This document shows, piece by piece, positions 7,860 to 16,172 of a DNA stretch of 64,000 bases. Location: the NCBI GenBank assembly GCA_964657565.1, contig CAZZVQ010000015.1:1-64000 (forward strand). Reading direction: 5' to 3'. The notes beneath the pieces are model-generated. The model was not told the DNA's origin. It searched no databases and saw nothing but the letters and a program-made list of their open reading frames with translations. Position 1 is the stretch's first letter. Every line of letters starts with the position of its first letter. A program made the translations under genes and the position numbers. The DNA comes from JAVVHH01 sp964657565 (lineage in GTDB: Bacteria; Pseudomonadota; Alphaproteobacteria; Acetobacterales; Acetobacteraceae).

Positions 7860-8459
7860 GTGATCAACAAGCAATCGCACGACTTCCCGATCGTCTGCGT
7901 CGGCGGATCGGCGGGTGGCCTCGACGCCTATATCAGGCTGTTGCGCCACCTGCCCGGCGACCTCGGTGCGGCGATCGTCATCGTCAACCATCTCAGGTCG
8001 GTGGAAACATTGCTGCCTGAGATCCTGCCGGCGTACACCACAATGAAGGTCTGCCTCATCACCGAAGGGATGACCGTGGTGCCGAACCAGGTCTTCATCA
8101 TCCCGGAGAAAAGAGACCTGCACTTCCAAGACGGTGCGTTCCGGCTCAAGCCGATCTCCAAACCTCGCGGATGGCCGGACGTGATCACGGTGTGCCTCAG
8201 CTCGCTGACCAAGCATTGGCATGGGCAGCTGATCGCGGTCATCGTATCCGGCTATGACGGGGACGGAGCCGCTGCCCTGTGCGGAATCCGGGACGTTGGC
8301 GGGATCACCATCGCCCAGGCGCTGAACACCGCCGACAGCCCCGACATGCCCGCATCAGCCATCGCGAGCGGGTGTATCGACTTCGTCCTGTCGCCCGAAG
8401 ACATCGCGCAGGAGATCGTGCGAATCGTACGCCGAACCCGCCAACCTACTGCCGTGTAG
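7860..8459 (+). CDS. Stand-alone CheB-type methylesterase domain protein
   Basis: This 199-residue protein consists of a single CheB catalytic domain without a receiver. The nucleophile Ser lies in VGGSAGG, the catalytic His in VNHLRS and the Asp in SGYDGDGAAA, so the triad appears complete. CheB removes methyl groups from glutamates of chemoreceptors. No receptor is encoded here, so the partner may be the CheB-CheR kinase convergent with it. I chose GTG at 7860 because the in-frame ATG at 7812 overlaps a perfect -10 box and would add a non-conserved N-terminus. It ends one base before the stop of the kinase gene. Confidence 0.8.
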   Translation: MINKQSHDFPIVCVGGSAGGLDAYIRLLRHLPGDLGAAIVIVNHLRSVETLLPEILPAYTTMKVCLITEGMTVVPNQVFIIPEKRDLHFQDGAFRLKPISKPRGWPDVITVCLSSLTKHWHGQLIAVIVSGYDGDGAAALCGIRDVGGITIAQALNTADSPDMPASAIASGCIDFVLSPEDIAQEIVRIVRRTRQPTAV

Positions 8460-11400
8460 CTATCCAGGAAGCTGTCGCCGACTGTCCGACACGATGATGG
8501 CGGCTGGATCGGACACCTCGTTCGCAGACGCCGCAAGCGCGAGCCGGGCCAGGGCGGGCAGTGATTTCGTGCCTGTCGTCTTCATGATGGAGGCGCGATG
8601 ATTCTCCACCGTGCGTTGGCTGATGCCGAGATCCGCGGCGATGTTCTTGCTGGGGTGTCCTGCGAGAACCAGGTCCATGATCTGGTGCTGGCGCGGAGTG
8701 AGGTCTGCGATGTGTCCGGCCGCGCTCGCCTGCCAGGCCAGCAGCTTGCACGAATCGCGCGACCGTTCCAGCGCCCGGTCGATACTCGCGATGAGATCGA
8801 CGGCCGCGATGGGTTTCTCGATAAAATCCGCCGCCCCGGCCTTCATGGCGAATACGGCCATGGCCACGTCGCTGCTGCCGGTGATCATGATGGCGGGAAG
8901 CTGATCGCCAGTGGAACGGATCTGCTGCAGCAACTGCAGGCCACTCATACCGGGGAGGTAGGCATCGATGAGCAGGCAACCATCCGAGCCAGGTGTGTAA
9001 GCCGCCAGGAAGGCCTCGCCCGTCGCGAAGTCATGAACGAGGTGGCCCTGCTCCTCGAGCAGCATGCGAACGGTGTCGCGGATGGTGCGGTCGTCATCGA
9101 CGATGAAGATGGCGTGGGTGCCCTTCCCTCCGGCGGCAGCAAGACGGGGCAGGGTGACAGACCTGCCCGCCTCGACCGCCGGGTCCGTCAGTAGTTCCTG
9201 GATCGCCCGCATCAACGCGGCCGGCTTCACCGGCTTGCTCAGCTGCAGGCAATGCTGCCCGGCAATGGCGTGCAGGGCCCGGGTCGAGATGTCGCCGGTT
9301 AGTGTGATCACGGGAAGGCTGGCCCCGATATGAGCACGAAGGCCGGCCGCGACCGCCAACCCATCCATCCCTCGCGGGAGGTTGTAGTCCGTGATGAGCA
9401 GGTCCGGTCGCACGATGCCGCGCTCGACCAGATCCATCGCGGCCGGCCCATCGGACACGACACAGGTCCGATGTCCTGCATCCGCCAGGAGGAGTGCCAA
9501 CAAGTCGCTCACCTGAGGATCGTCCTCCACCACCAGTATCATGCCCGTGCGATGGCGTGCGGCGCCGGCAGTGAGCCTCCCTGATCCATTCGCGGCCCGT
9601 GCAGCCACTGGGGCGGCGGATGCCGGGATGGGACTGGAATAGTCCGGGGACGGGGTTGCCGTTTCAGGGCGAATCAGGGGCACCTCGACGCTGAACACCG
9701 ACCCCTTTCCCGGTCGCGAGCGGACGCTTACGGGATGGCCGAGCAGGACCCCGAGCCGGCTGACGATCGCCAGGCCCAAGCCCAGGCCGCGGCTTCGCTC
9801 CCGTGCGGCATTGTCGAGCTGACGATATTCCTCGAATACCGATCTCAACTGCTCGCTCGGAATGCCGATCCCGGTGTCCCAGACCTCGATACGCAGCGAT
9901 GAGCCGTTTCGTCTGCACCCGAGCAGCACCTTGCCCGCCGGTGTATACTTCAGCGCATTGGACACGAGATTGCGGAGCATCTGGTCGAGCAAGCGCGCAT
10001 CGCTGCGGACCCTGAGACCACAGGGCACCACCCGCAGGTCGAGCCCGAGCGCCTCGGCTTGATAGGTGAACGTATCCTGCAGTTCCATCAATAGGCCGTC
10101 TATGTCGAACTCGGTGGCCTTGGGCTCCACGATGCCGGCCTCGATCTGGTTGATGTCCAGCAGTGTGTTCAGCATGCCGGACATCGCTCCGACCGTGTCG
10201 TCCAACTTCGCGACGAGCTTTTTCAGGTCCGATCCCTCGACTCGGCTGGCAAGCAGGCTCTGGAGTAGTGCCAGGGTCTGTAGTGGCTGGCGGAGGTCGT
10301 GGCTGGCTGCGGCCAGGAAGTGCGACTTGGCAGCGTTCGCCCGCTCGGCCTCGCCCTTGGCCGCTTCCAATGCCTGGGCTGCGTGCTTGCTGTCGGTAAT
10401 GTCGGTGAAGGTGACAACCACGCCCTCCACGGCGCCCTCATGCGTTCGGTACGGCAGGATGCGGCGGCACCATGTGCCGGTCGGCGTCTCGACCTCATGC
10501 TCCACGGGCAACAGGCTCTGGAGCACCGTCAGCGCGTCGCCGGCAAGCGTCGTATCGGTGGCAAGCGAATTCAGGTCGGCCAGGGGTCGTCCGATATCGG
10601 TCTTGATCACGTTGAACAGCGCCTTCGTGGCGGGCGTGAAGAAGCGGATCTTCAGCTCGGAATCGAGCACCAGCTTGGCGACGTCGGTGCTGTAGAGCAC
10701 GTTCTGCAAATCGTTCCCGGTCGTGCGCTGCTGTTCGAGCGTCTCCTGGAGCTGGCTATTCAGCGCCGTCAGCTCCTCGTTCAGCGATTGCAGCTCCTCT
10801 TTCGAGGTCAGCAACTCCTCGTTGGTCGACTGGAACTCCTCGTTGACCGACAGCGCGTTCTCGTTGATCGTCTTCTGCTCGTCACTCGAGATCTCGAGAC
10901 TCCGCACGGCCCCCTGCAGCTCCTCCTGCGTGCTCCTGAGCTCGCTTTCCAGCTCCTTGACCCGTGATCCATCGACGGCGATGGCGGCGTCGGTGTCGCG
11001 TTCCGGCTGATCGATGAAGTGGATGAGCAGTAGATCCTCCTCATCGTGACGGAGCGGTTGCACCTTGATATTGAATACGAGGGTTCGGCCGGCCGTCGTG
11101 GTGCGGCCCCCCATGACGACGACGGGCGCGTCGTCCTGGATCGCGCGCAGCATCGCGGAACGCAGGCGAATGCGAACATCCTCGCTCACCATCGCCAGAA
11201 CGTCGAGGCTGGCATGGCCGGATGCCAGCTTCAGGTAGCGCTCCGTCGCGCCTAGCGAGTAGAGACAGTCGTGATTGCGCGTCACGAGCACGGTCGCGGG
11301 CGCGTACGCCGCCAGCGTCCGCGTCTTGCAAAGCTCCTCGAGGATGGCCCGGCGCGACGGCGCGCCCGTGCTATCCACGGGCGCCGCCGGCTGCGGCCGG

Positions 11401-12905
11401 TCGACCCCATGCCGGCTGAAATCCACGTCGCCGGGCCGGCTGCGCCCGATGTGCCGATACAGCCGGGCGGCCTTCGAGATCACGTCGAAGCGGTCGCCGG
11501 GCTCGCCGACGGTCTCGGAACTTCCGAGCATCAGGATGCCGCCCAGTCGCAGACCGAAGTGGAACAGGGCGATGACCTTCCGCTGCGCCTCCGGGCCGAG
11601 ATAGATCAGTACGTTCCGGCAGGATACCAAGTCGAGGCGGGAAAACGGCGGGTCCGCCAGGAGGTCCTGGACGGTGAAGACGATGGTCGCCCGCAGTTCC
11701 GGCACGACCCGGTAGCTGTCGTCTACCTTGGCGAAATAGGCAGCCAGGCGAGCCGGCGAGACATCCGCCTCGATCGTCAGCGGATACACACCGTCCCGGG
11801 CGGCTGAGATCGCGTCCGCATCGGCATCCGAGGCAAGGATCTGCAGCTTCATGTCGCTGCCGGCCGCCGCAATCTGCTCGTGGACGACCATTGCGATGGA
11901 ATAGGCCTCCTCCCCGGTGCTGCATCCGGCGACCCAGATGCGCAGCGTCTGCTCCGGAGGGTGGCTGCGGATGAGTTCCGGGACGATCGTCCGAGCGAAG
12001 TCCTCGAACACGGCGGGATCGCGGAAAAAGCTGGTGACGTGGATCAGCAGGTCCTTGGCGAGTTGTTCGACTTCGGCCGGGTCACCGTGCAGCGACGTGA
12101 CGTAGCGCCGCATGTCACTCACCTCGATCGACGCCATGGCCATGCGCCGCTCGACCCGCCGTTTGAGCGTGCCCGGCTTGTAAAGCGTGAAGTCATGGTT
12201 GGTGCGGGTTCGGAGCAGGTCGACGATTTCCGTGAGGCAATCCGGCGCCACCGGGTCGAGCGGCTCGCGTGGCGTTGCGGCGGCCAATGGTCCCCGCTGG
12301 GCAAGCGCAGCGGGCATCTCAGCCACCGTCAGCACGGCATCGACCGCGCCGGTCGCGATGGCGCTGAGCGGCATTCCGTCATATCCCGCCTCGCTTGGCT
12401 TCTGTGCGATCACCATGCCGCCGGCCGCCTTGATGGCGCGCAGCCCGACGCTTCCGTCGGCGCCTGTGCCGGACATGACGATGCAGCTCGCGCGCGCTCC
12501 ATAGGTTTTGGCCATCGACTGCAGCAGCATATCGAAGGGCAGACGGACGCCGCGGTGCGCCGGGGCCGGCACCAGATGCAGGATTTCGGCGTCGACGGTG
12601 AGGAAGAACGCGGGCGGAATGATGTAGAGGTGGTCGGGTTCGATCGCCATTCCCTCGACCGCCTCCAGCACGACCAGGGAGGTGTGGGGGGCGAGCAGGT
12701 TGACCATCAAGCTTTCGTGGTCGGGGTCGAGATGTTGAACGAGGATGAACGCCATGCCCGTGTTCGCGGGCAAGTTATCGAGGAAAATCGAACAGGCCTC
12801 CAGGCCCCCGGCCGAGGCACCGATCCCGATGACCTGCATCGCCGGTGGCGTCGTGCCCGTGCAATGGGCGCCGAGGTCCGGCGAGGTGCTGGAATCGTTG
12901 GCCAT
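8460..12905 (-). CDS. CheB-CheR-PAS-histidine kinase-REC-REC-FixJ/LuxR HTH fusion regulator
   Basis: This 1481-residue protein is a whole signalling chain in one chain. In order: CheB methylesterase (about 23-200; Ser31, His58), CheR methyltransferase (about 215-490; CSTGEEAYS SAM site), a coiled coil rich in EEL repeats (about 650-735), PAS (about 735-850), HisKA with SHDLRQPL (His869), HATPase (NALKYT, DTGIGI, GLGLGLAIV), receiver 1 (Asp1173 in ITDYNLP), receiver 2 (Asp1314 in LIDAYLPGMSG) and a C-terminal FixJ/LuxR-type HTH (about 1397-1458). Receiver 2 plus HTH is essentially a FixJ protein. No membrane segment is evident, so it is probably cytosolic. It should autophosphorylate and activate its own DNA-binding end. 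Its gene carries a FixJ-like box 87 bp upstream, suggesting autoregulation. Confidence 0.9.
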   Translation of the reverse strand: MANDSSTSPDLGAHCTGTTPPAMQVIGIGASAGGLEACSIFLDNLPANTGMAFILVQHLDPDHESLMVNLLAPHTSLVVLEAVEGMAIEPDHLYIIPPAFFLTVDAEILHLVPAPAHRGVRLPFDMLLQSMAKTYGARASCIVMSGTGADGSVGLRAIKAAGGMVIAQKPSEAGYDGMPLSAIATGAVDAVLTVAEMPAALAQRGPLAAATPREPLDPVAPDCLTEIVDLLRTRTNHDFTLYKPGTLKRRVERRMAMASIEVSDMRRYVTSLHGDPAEVEQLAKDLLIHVTSFFRDPAVFEDFARTIVPELIRSHPPEQTLRIWVAGCSTGEEAYSIAMVVHEQIAAAGSDMKLQILASDADADAISAARDGVYPLTIEADVSPARLAAYFAKVDDSYRVVPELRATIVFTVQDLLADPPFSRLDLVSCRNVLIYLGPEAQRKVIALFHFGLRLGGILMLGSSETVGEPGDRFDVISKAARLYRHIGRSRPGDVDFSRHGVDRPQPAAPVDSTGAPSRRAILEELCKTRTLAAYAPATVLVTRNHDCLYSLGATERYLKLASGHASLDVLAMVSEDVRIRLRSAMLRAIQDDAPVVVMGGRTTTAGRTLVFNIKVQPLRHDEEDLLLIHFIDQPERDTDAAIAVDGSRVKELESELRSTQEELQGAVRSLEISSDEQKTINENALSVNEEFQSTNEELLTSKEELQSLNEELTALNSQLQETLEQQRTTGNDLQNVLYSTDVAKLVLDSELKIRFFTPATKALFNVIKTDIGRPLADLNSLATDTTLAGDALTVLQSLLPVEHEVETPTGTWCRRILPYRTHEGAVEGVVVTFTDITDSKHAAQALEAAKGEAERANAAKSHFLAAASHDLRQPLQTLALLQSLLASRVEGSDLKKLVAKLDDTVGAMSGMLNTLLDINQIEAGIVEPKATEFDIDGLLMELQDTFTYQAEALGLDLRVVPCGLRVRSDARLLDQMLRNLVSNALKYTPAGKVLLGCRRNGSSLRIEVWDTGIGIPSEQLRSVFEEYRQLDNAARERSRGLGLGLAIVSRLGVLLGHPVSVRSRPGKGSVFSVEVPLIRPETATPSPDYSSPIPASAAPVAARAANGSGRLTAGAARHRTGMILVVEDDPQVSDLLALLLADAGHRTCVVSDGPAAMDLVERGIVRPDLLITDYNLPRGMDGLAVAAGLRAHIGASLPVITLTGDISTRALHAIAGQHCLQLSKPVKPAALMRAIQELLTDPAVEAGRSVTLPRLAAAGGKGTHAIFIVDDDRTIRDTVRMLLEEQGHLVHDFATGEAFLAAYTPGSDGCLLIDAYLPGMSGLQLLQQIRSTGDQLPAIMITGSSDVAMAVFAMKAGAADFIEKPIAAVDLIASIDRALERSRDSCKLLAWQASAAGHIADLTPRQHQIMDLVLAGHPSKNIAADLGISQRTVENHRASIMKTTGTKSLPALARLALAASANEVSDPAAIIVSDSRRQLPG

Positions 12906-12992
12906 GGTGTGATCCGTTCGCCTTTGCCGGTTCGGGCACGAGGCATCCGAGAGGATGATGCTTAGGCGCGGCGAGCCCGCCGGGAGTAGGCT

Positions 12993-13006
12993 CGGAAACT
13001 ACTCAG
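12993..13006 (-). promoter_or_regulatory. FixJ-like box 3 (kinase gene)
   Basis: Read on the minus strand this is CTGAGTAGTTTCCG, followed by AGCCTACT, pointing at the kinase gene with 87 bp to the ATG. It implies that the proposed regulator controls its own gene. Confidence 0.75.
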
Positions 13007-13107
13007 CCAGACCGGGCAGCACGCTGACCATCGCAGGCGCCGGCCGAGATCGAGACGCTGCGGCCGGCGTCGTTGCGACGGTAACCCGGTCAGCGCGAAC
13101 GGGCGGA

Positions 13108-13121
13108 CTGAGTAGTTTCCG
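13108..13121 (+). promoter_or_regulatory. FixJ-like box 4 (first USP gene)
   Basis: CTGAGTAGTTTCCG followed by AGCCTGCC, reading toward the USP gene, 106 bp before its ATG. Identical to box 3 over 14 bp and in opposite orientation. Confidence 0.75.
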
Positions 13122-13227
13122 AGCCTGCCCCTCGCGATCGGCACCGGTAGGGTGGAAGTGGGTGTCGGCTGGCCAAGCTCGCGTCGGGCGTTGTGGTGCC
13201 CTAGCGAGACTTGGAGGTAATCTGATC

Positions 13228-14100
13228 ATGTCGATGCGGTCCATCCTGGTTCCGTGGTGGGGTGGCTCCACCTCGACCGCGCAACTTGACGCGGCACTCC
13301 ACATCGCGCGCCGCGTCGAGGCGCATCTGGACGTGGTATTCATCCGACCGACGTTGGACGATTTGGCGACCACGCTGAGTAGCGCGGTCAGCCCGCCGGC
13401 CGCTCTGCTTCGCGATATGGAGCCCGCCCTTCACGAAGCGGGGAAGGAGGCGCAGGCAAGTTTCGCAGCCTGGCGCGAGGCGAACGGCGTCCCCGGCCAC
13501 ATCGTCAACGGGCAGATCCGTTCCCCCTTCGCGACCTGGTCGGAGCGGACCGGCTTGCCGGAGCAACTCATCCTTCGCCGAGGACGAATGGTCGACATGA
13601 CCGTGCTCCGCTTCCCGACGCTCGCCGACGCACTCGACCGGCCGCACGATGCCGCGCTCTTCGAGACGGGGCATCCGGTCCTGTTCGTCCCGGACCATGT
13701 CGGACGAGTGCCGCTGTCGCATGTCGTCGTCGCCTGGAACGGCAGCCTGCATTCTACACGGGCGGTCATCGGCGCGATGGCGCTGCTGCGTGCGGCCGAA
13801 CGGGTCACCGTACTGACCACGACGGATCTGAGCGGCCAGCGGGGCAATCGGGACGCCAGCGGAGACATGAACCTCGCCGACGCCTTGTCCTGGCATGGGG
13901 TCGAGACCGGCCATCGCCAGGTCGATTCCGCGACGCTCTCGCTGGGCGGGGCACTGCTGCAGTCCGCAGACGAGTTGAACGCCACGCTGTTGGTCATGGG
14001 AGCCGCCACCCGCAGCCGAGTGTCGTCCGCGTTCCTCGGCCGGACGACCGACCACGTGTTCCGCAACCCGCCCCGCATTCCCGTGCTGATGGCGCATTAG
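13228..14100 (+). CDS. Universal stress protein family protein (tandem UspA domains)
   Basis: This 290-residue protein has the length of a double UspA protein. The C-terminal half carries VVVAWNGSLHSTRAV and an ending LLVMGAATRSRV...RIPVLMAH typical of UspA; the N-terminal half is more divergent. Family members bind ATP or signal under growth arrest and hypoxia. The start ATG at 13228 is preceded by GGAGG at 11-bp spacing; the frame stays open upstream but without similarity. Monocistronic, with a FixJ-like box 106 bp upstream. Confidence 0.88.
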   Translation: MSMRSILVPWWGGSTSTAQLDAALHIARRVEAHLDVVFIRPTLDDLATTLSSAVSPPAALLRDMEPALHEAGKEAQASFAAWREANGVPGHIVNGQIRSPFATWSERTGLPEQLILRRGRMVDMTVLRFPTLADALDRPHDAALFETGHPVLFVPDHVGRVPLSHVVVAWNGSLHSTRAVIGAMALLRAAERVTVLTTTDLSGQRGNRDASGDMNLADALSWHGVETGHRQVDSATLSLGGALLQSADELNATLLVMGAATRSRVSSAFLGRTTDHVFRNPPRIPVLMAH

Positions 14101-14227
14101 GCATGAGCGTGGGACCGAGCACCGTCGTAGTTCACGCATGGTCCGATGTACCGGTATCGCTCTTGGGGACAGAAACGGGAAGCACTCAAGTCCACAGGCA
14201 GTTATTTAATTCTGACAGGCAGTCTCG

Positions 14228-14241
14228 ATGAGTAGTTTCCG
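14228..14241 (+). promoter_or_regulatory. FixJ-like box 5 (BON-USP unit)
   Basis: ATGAGTAGTTTCCG followed by ACCCTGCG, reading toward the BON gene, 91 bp before its ATG. Only the first base differs from the consensus. Confidence 0.7.
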
Positions 14242-14332
14242 ACCCTGCGGCAGCGCTGTGGCGTCTCCACATCTTGTGGCGGAGTGCAGATCATTCCGGT
14301 CGGCCTAGCCTCTTAATTTTTGGGGAGAAATC

Positions 14333-14983
14333 ATGTCTCACGACAGTCAACTTCAACAATCCGTCCTTGCCGAGTTCAACTGGGAGCCCAGCGTCACCGC
14401 CGGGCATATCGGCGTGACGGCGAGCGCTGGGGTCGTGACCTTGTCCGGCCATGTCGACAGCTACGCCAAGAAGTATGCCGCCGAGGCGGCCGCACGCCGC
14501 GTGAAGGGCGTCAAGGCGGTCGCCGAGGAGATCGAAGTCCGCCTGCCGTTCGACAACAAGCGTTCGGACGAAGAGATCGCGGCCGCGGCAATCGAGCGCC
14601 TGTCCTGGAACGTCTCTGTGCCGAAGGACAGCGTCCAGGTGAAGGTGGAGAAGGGCTGGGTCACGCTGACCGGCCAAGTGGATTGGTGGTTCCAGAAGGA
14701 AGCCGCCGAGCATGACATCCGGCCGCTGCACGGCGTCATCGGCGTGTCGAACCAGACCACCATCAAGCCGCGCGTGAACACGGCAAACCTCAGCGACAAC
14801 ATTACCCACGCACTGCACCGCTCATGGTTCTTTGACCCGGCCAACGTTCATGTCCGGGCAGAAGGCGGCAAAGTCGTGCTGAGCGGGTCGGTGCACTCGT
14901 TCGACGAACTCAAGGTCGTGGCGCGAACTGCGTGGTCCACACAGGGCGTCACCAACGTCGAGAACGACATCGCCGTTATCTGA
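14333..14983 (+). CDS. Triple BON-domain protein
   Basis: This 216-residue protein has three consecutive BON domains (about 5-72, 78-146 and 150-216), each with the GxVTLSGxV signature: GVVTLSGHV, GWVTLTGQV and GKVVLSGSV. BON domains bind phospholipid or attach to envelope proteins and recur in osmotic-stress proteins such as OsmY. There is no signal peptide, unlike OsmY, so it probably acts in the cytosol. A GGGGAG ribosome site precedes the ATG. The following USP gene starts 67 bp downstream, beyond a strong hairpin. Confidence 0.9.
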   Translation: MSHDSQLQQSVLAEFNWEPSVTAGHIGVTASAGVVTLSGHVDSYAKKYAAEAAARRVKGVKAVAEEIEVRLPFDNKRSDEEIAAAAIERLSWNVSVPKDSVQVKVEKGWVTLTGQVDWWFQKEAAEHDIRPLHGVIGVSNQTTIKPRVNTANLSDNITHALHRSWFFDPANVHVRAEGGKVVLSGSVHSFDELKVVARTAWSTQGVTNVENDIAVI

Positions 14984-14987
14984 GCAA

Positions 14988-15030
14988 GCGTGGAAGCTGG
15001 CGGCCTGGAACGGTCCGCCAGCTTCCACGC
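14988..15030 (+). repeat. Perfect 16-bp stem hairpin between BON and USP genes
   Basis: The arms 14988-15003 and 15015-15030 are perfectly complementary (GCGTGGAAGCTGGCGG and its complement) around an 11-base loop. No U-run follows, so it is not a classic intrinsic terminator. It starts four bases after the BON stop codon and could stabilise the upstream mRNA or tune expression of the USP gene that begins at 15051. Confidence 0.8.
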
Positions 15031-15050
15031 GTATCTGCACCGGCGGGAGA

Positions 15051-15896
15051 ATGAGCGTGACCTATTCGACGATACTGGTGAACATCGAGGCCGGGCGGTC
15101 GAACGCTCATCTGCTGGCCGTGGCGGGGCAGGTCGCGGAACGGTTCCAGGCCGGGGTGATCGGCAGTACCGCCTGTTCTCCGATGCAGATGGCCTACGGC
15201 GACAGCAACTGCGACGGCTACGCCTGGGGCGACATCATCCAGCATGACAGCAAGGAGATGGAGCGGGAAACCAAGGTCGCCGAGGCAGAGTTCCGCGATG
15301 CCTTCGGCAATCGGGCGCGCTTCCTGGAGTGGCGATCGGCCGTTCTGGTGACGTCCCTCTCCGACCATCTCGCACGCGAGGCGAGCCGGGCCGACTTGAT
15401 CCTGACGCATGCCGAGTCCGCCGACTCCTTCAACTCCGCGCGGCAGGTCGACACAAGCGAGCTGGTCATGCAGGCCGGGCGCCCTGTGTTGGTCGTGGCA
15501 CCCGTCACGGCGCCATTCCGGATGGAACGGTGCGTTATCGGCTGGAAGGACACGCGCGAGGCGCGCCGAGCGGTATCCGACGCCCTTCCGATGTTGCGAA
15601 AGGCCAGCCACGTCGACATCGTGGAGATCGCGTCCGATGACGAGCTGGTTGCCGCGCGGGAGCGCCTCGACGATGTGGCCGGCTGGCTCGGGCGCCACGG
15701 CGTTGCGGCGGAAACGCATGCCAAGGCGGTGCACGGGGACGCGGCAGCCTGGTTCGACATCGTGGCCGCGGAGCGGGATGCGGATATCGTCGTTGCCGGC
15801 GCCTACGGCCACAGCCGTGTGCGGGAATGGGCGCTGGGCGGCGTGACGAGGACCCTGTTGAAACATGCCGCCCGGTCCTCGCTCGTCTCGCATTGA
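15051..15896 (+). CDS. Universal stress protein family protein (tandem UspA domains)
   Basis: This 281-residue protein has two UspA-like halves: STILVNIEAGRSNAHLLAVA at the N-terminus and CVIGWKDTREARRAVSDALP from about residue 161, ending with VVAGAYGHSRVREWALGGVTR. That last segment is the classic UspA G-x2-G-x9-G(S/T) nucleotide loop. A GGGAGA ribosome site precedes the ATG. It lies downstream of the BON gene across a hairpin, with no box of its own, so it is probably in the BON unit. Confidence 0.9.
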   Translation: MSVTYSTILVNIEAGRSNAHLLAVAGQVAERFQAGVIGSTACSPMQMAYGDSNCDGYAWGDIIQHDSKEMERETKVAEAEFRDAFGNRARFLEWRSAVLVTSLSDHLAREASRADLILTHAESADSFNSARQVDTSELVMQAGRPVLVVAPVTAPFRMERCVIGWKDTREARRAVSDALPMLRKASHVDIVEIASDDELVAARERLDDVAGWLGRHGVAAETHAKAVHGDAAAWFDIVAAERDADIVVAGAYGHSRVREWALGGVTRTLLKHAARSSLVSH

Positions 15897-16054
15897 ATAC
15901 GCCGAAGCGTCCTCGATAGGGCGCCGATCAAGACGTCGTCACGTCGTCCCCGGCGCCGCCCTCGTTGACCCAGATCTCGATTTGATCGCGCATTGTCCTG
16001 ACGAAGACGCGATCGGAATCCGGAGACTTGCCATATGCAGCCGATATCTCGATG

Positions 16055-16068
16055 CTGAGTAGTTTCCG
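16055..16068 (+). promoter_or_regulatory. FixJ-like box 6 (oleate hydratase-family gene)
   Basis: CTGAGTAGTTTCCG followed by ATCCTTCC, reading toward the flavoprotein gene, 104 bp before its ATG. The rest of the 276-bp intergenic region shows no gene. Confidence 0.75.
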
Positions 16069-16172
16069 ATCCTTCCGGGACAACAACGGCCGCCAATAAC
16101 GTCCTTCGCTTGGCGCCTGCTGTCGCGATCATCGCACTGCCAGGCCGCCAATGATCCAGGGAACTCCCGCTC

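Larger units (their letters stand above)
12906..13227. other. Divergent intergenic region, kinase / USP
   Basis: These 322 bp between the kinase and first USP genes hold no credible gene. Two copies of the FixJ-like box face outward, 101 bp apart, and their matching flanks extend the inverted repeat to 19 bp (12988-13006 and 13108-13126). A GGAGG ribosome site at 13213-13217 serves the USP gene. Confidence 0.7.

Noticed and set aside
12988..13126. The inverted 19-bp copies around 13000-13120 (and the pair at 20967-21044) as ends of a small transposon
   Set aside because: Sequence between the pairs is unrelated, solitary copies exist elsewhere, spacing differs (101, 50 and 43 bp), no target duplication was seen, and conservation extends only on the gene-proximal side.
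15960..16000. FNR/FixK-type site (TTGAT-N4-ATCAA) in the intergenic region before the oleate hydratase-family gene
   Set aside because: Only the left half matches; the right half (CATTG) does not. No good FNR box was found at other island promoters.
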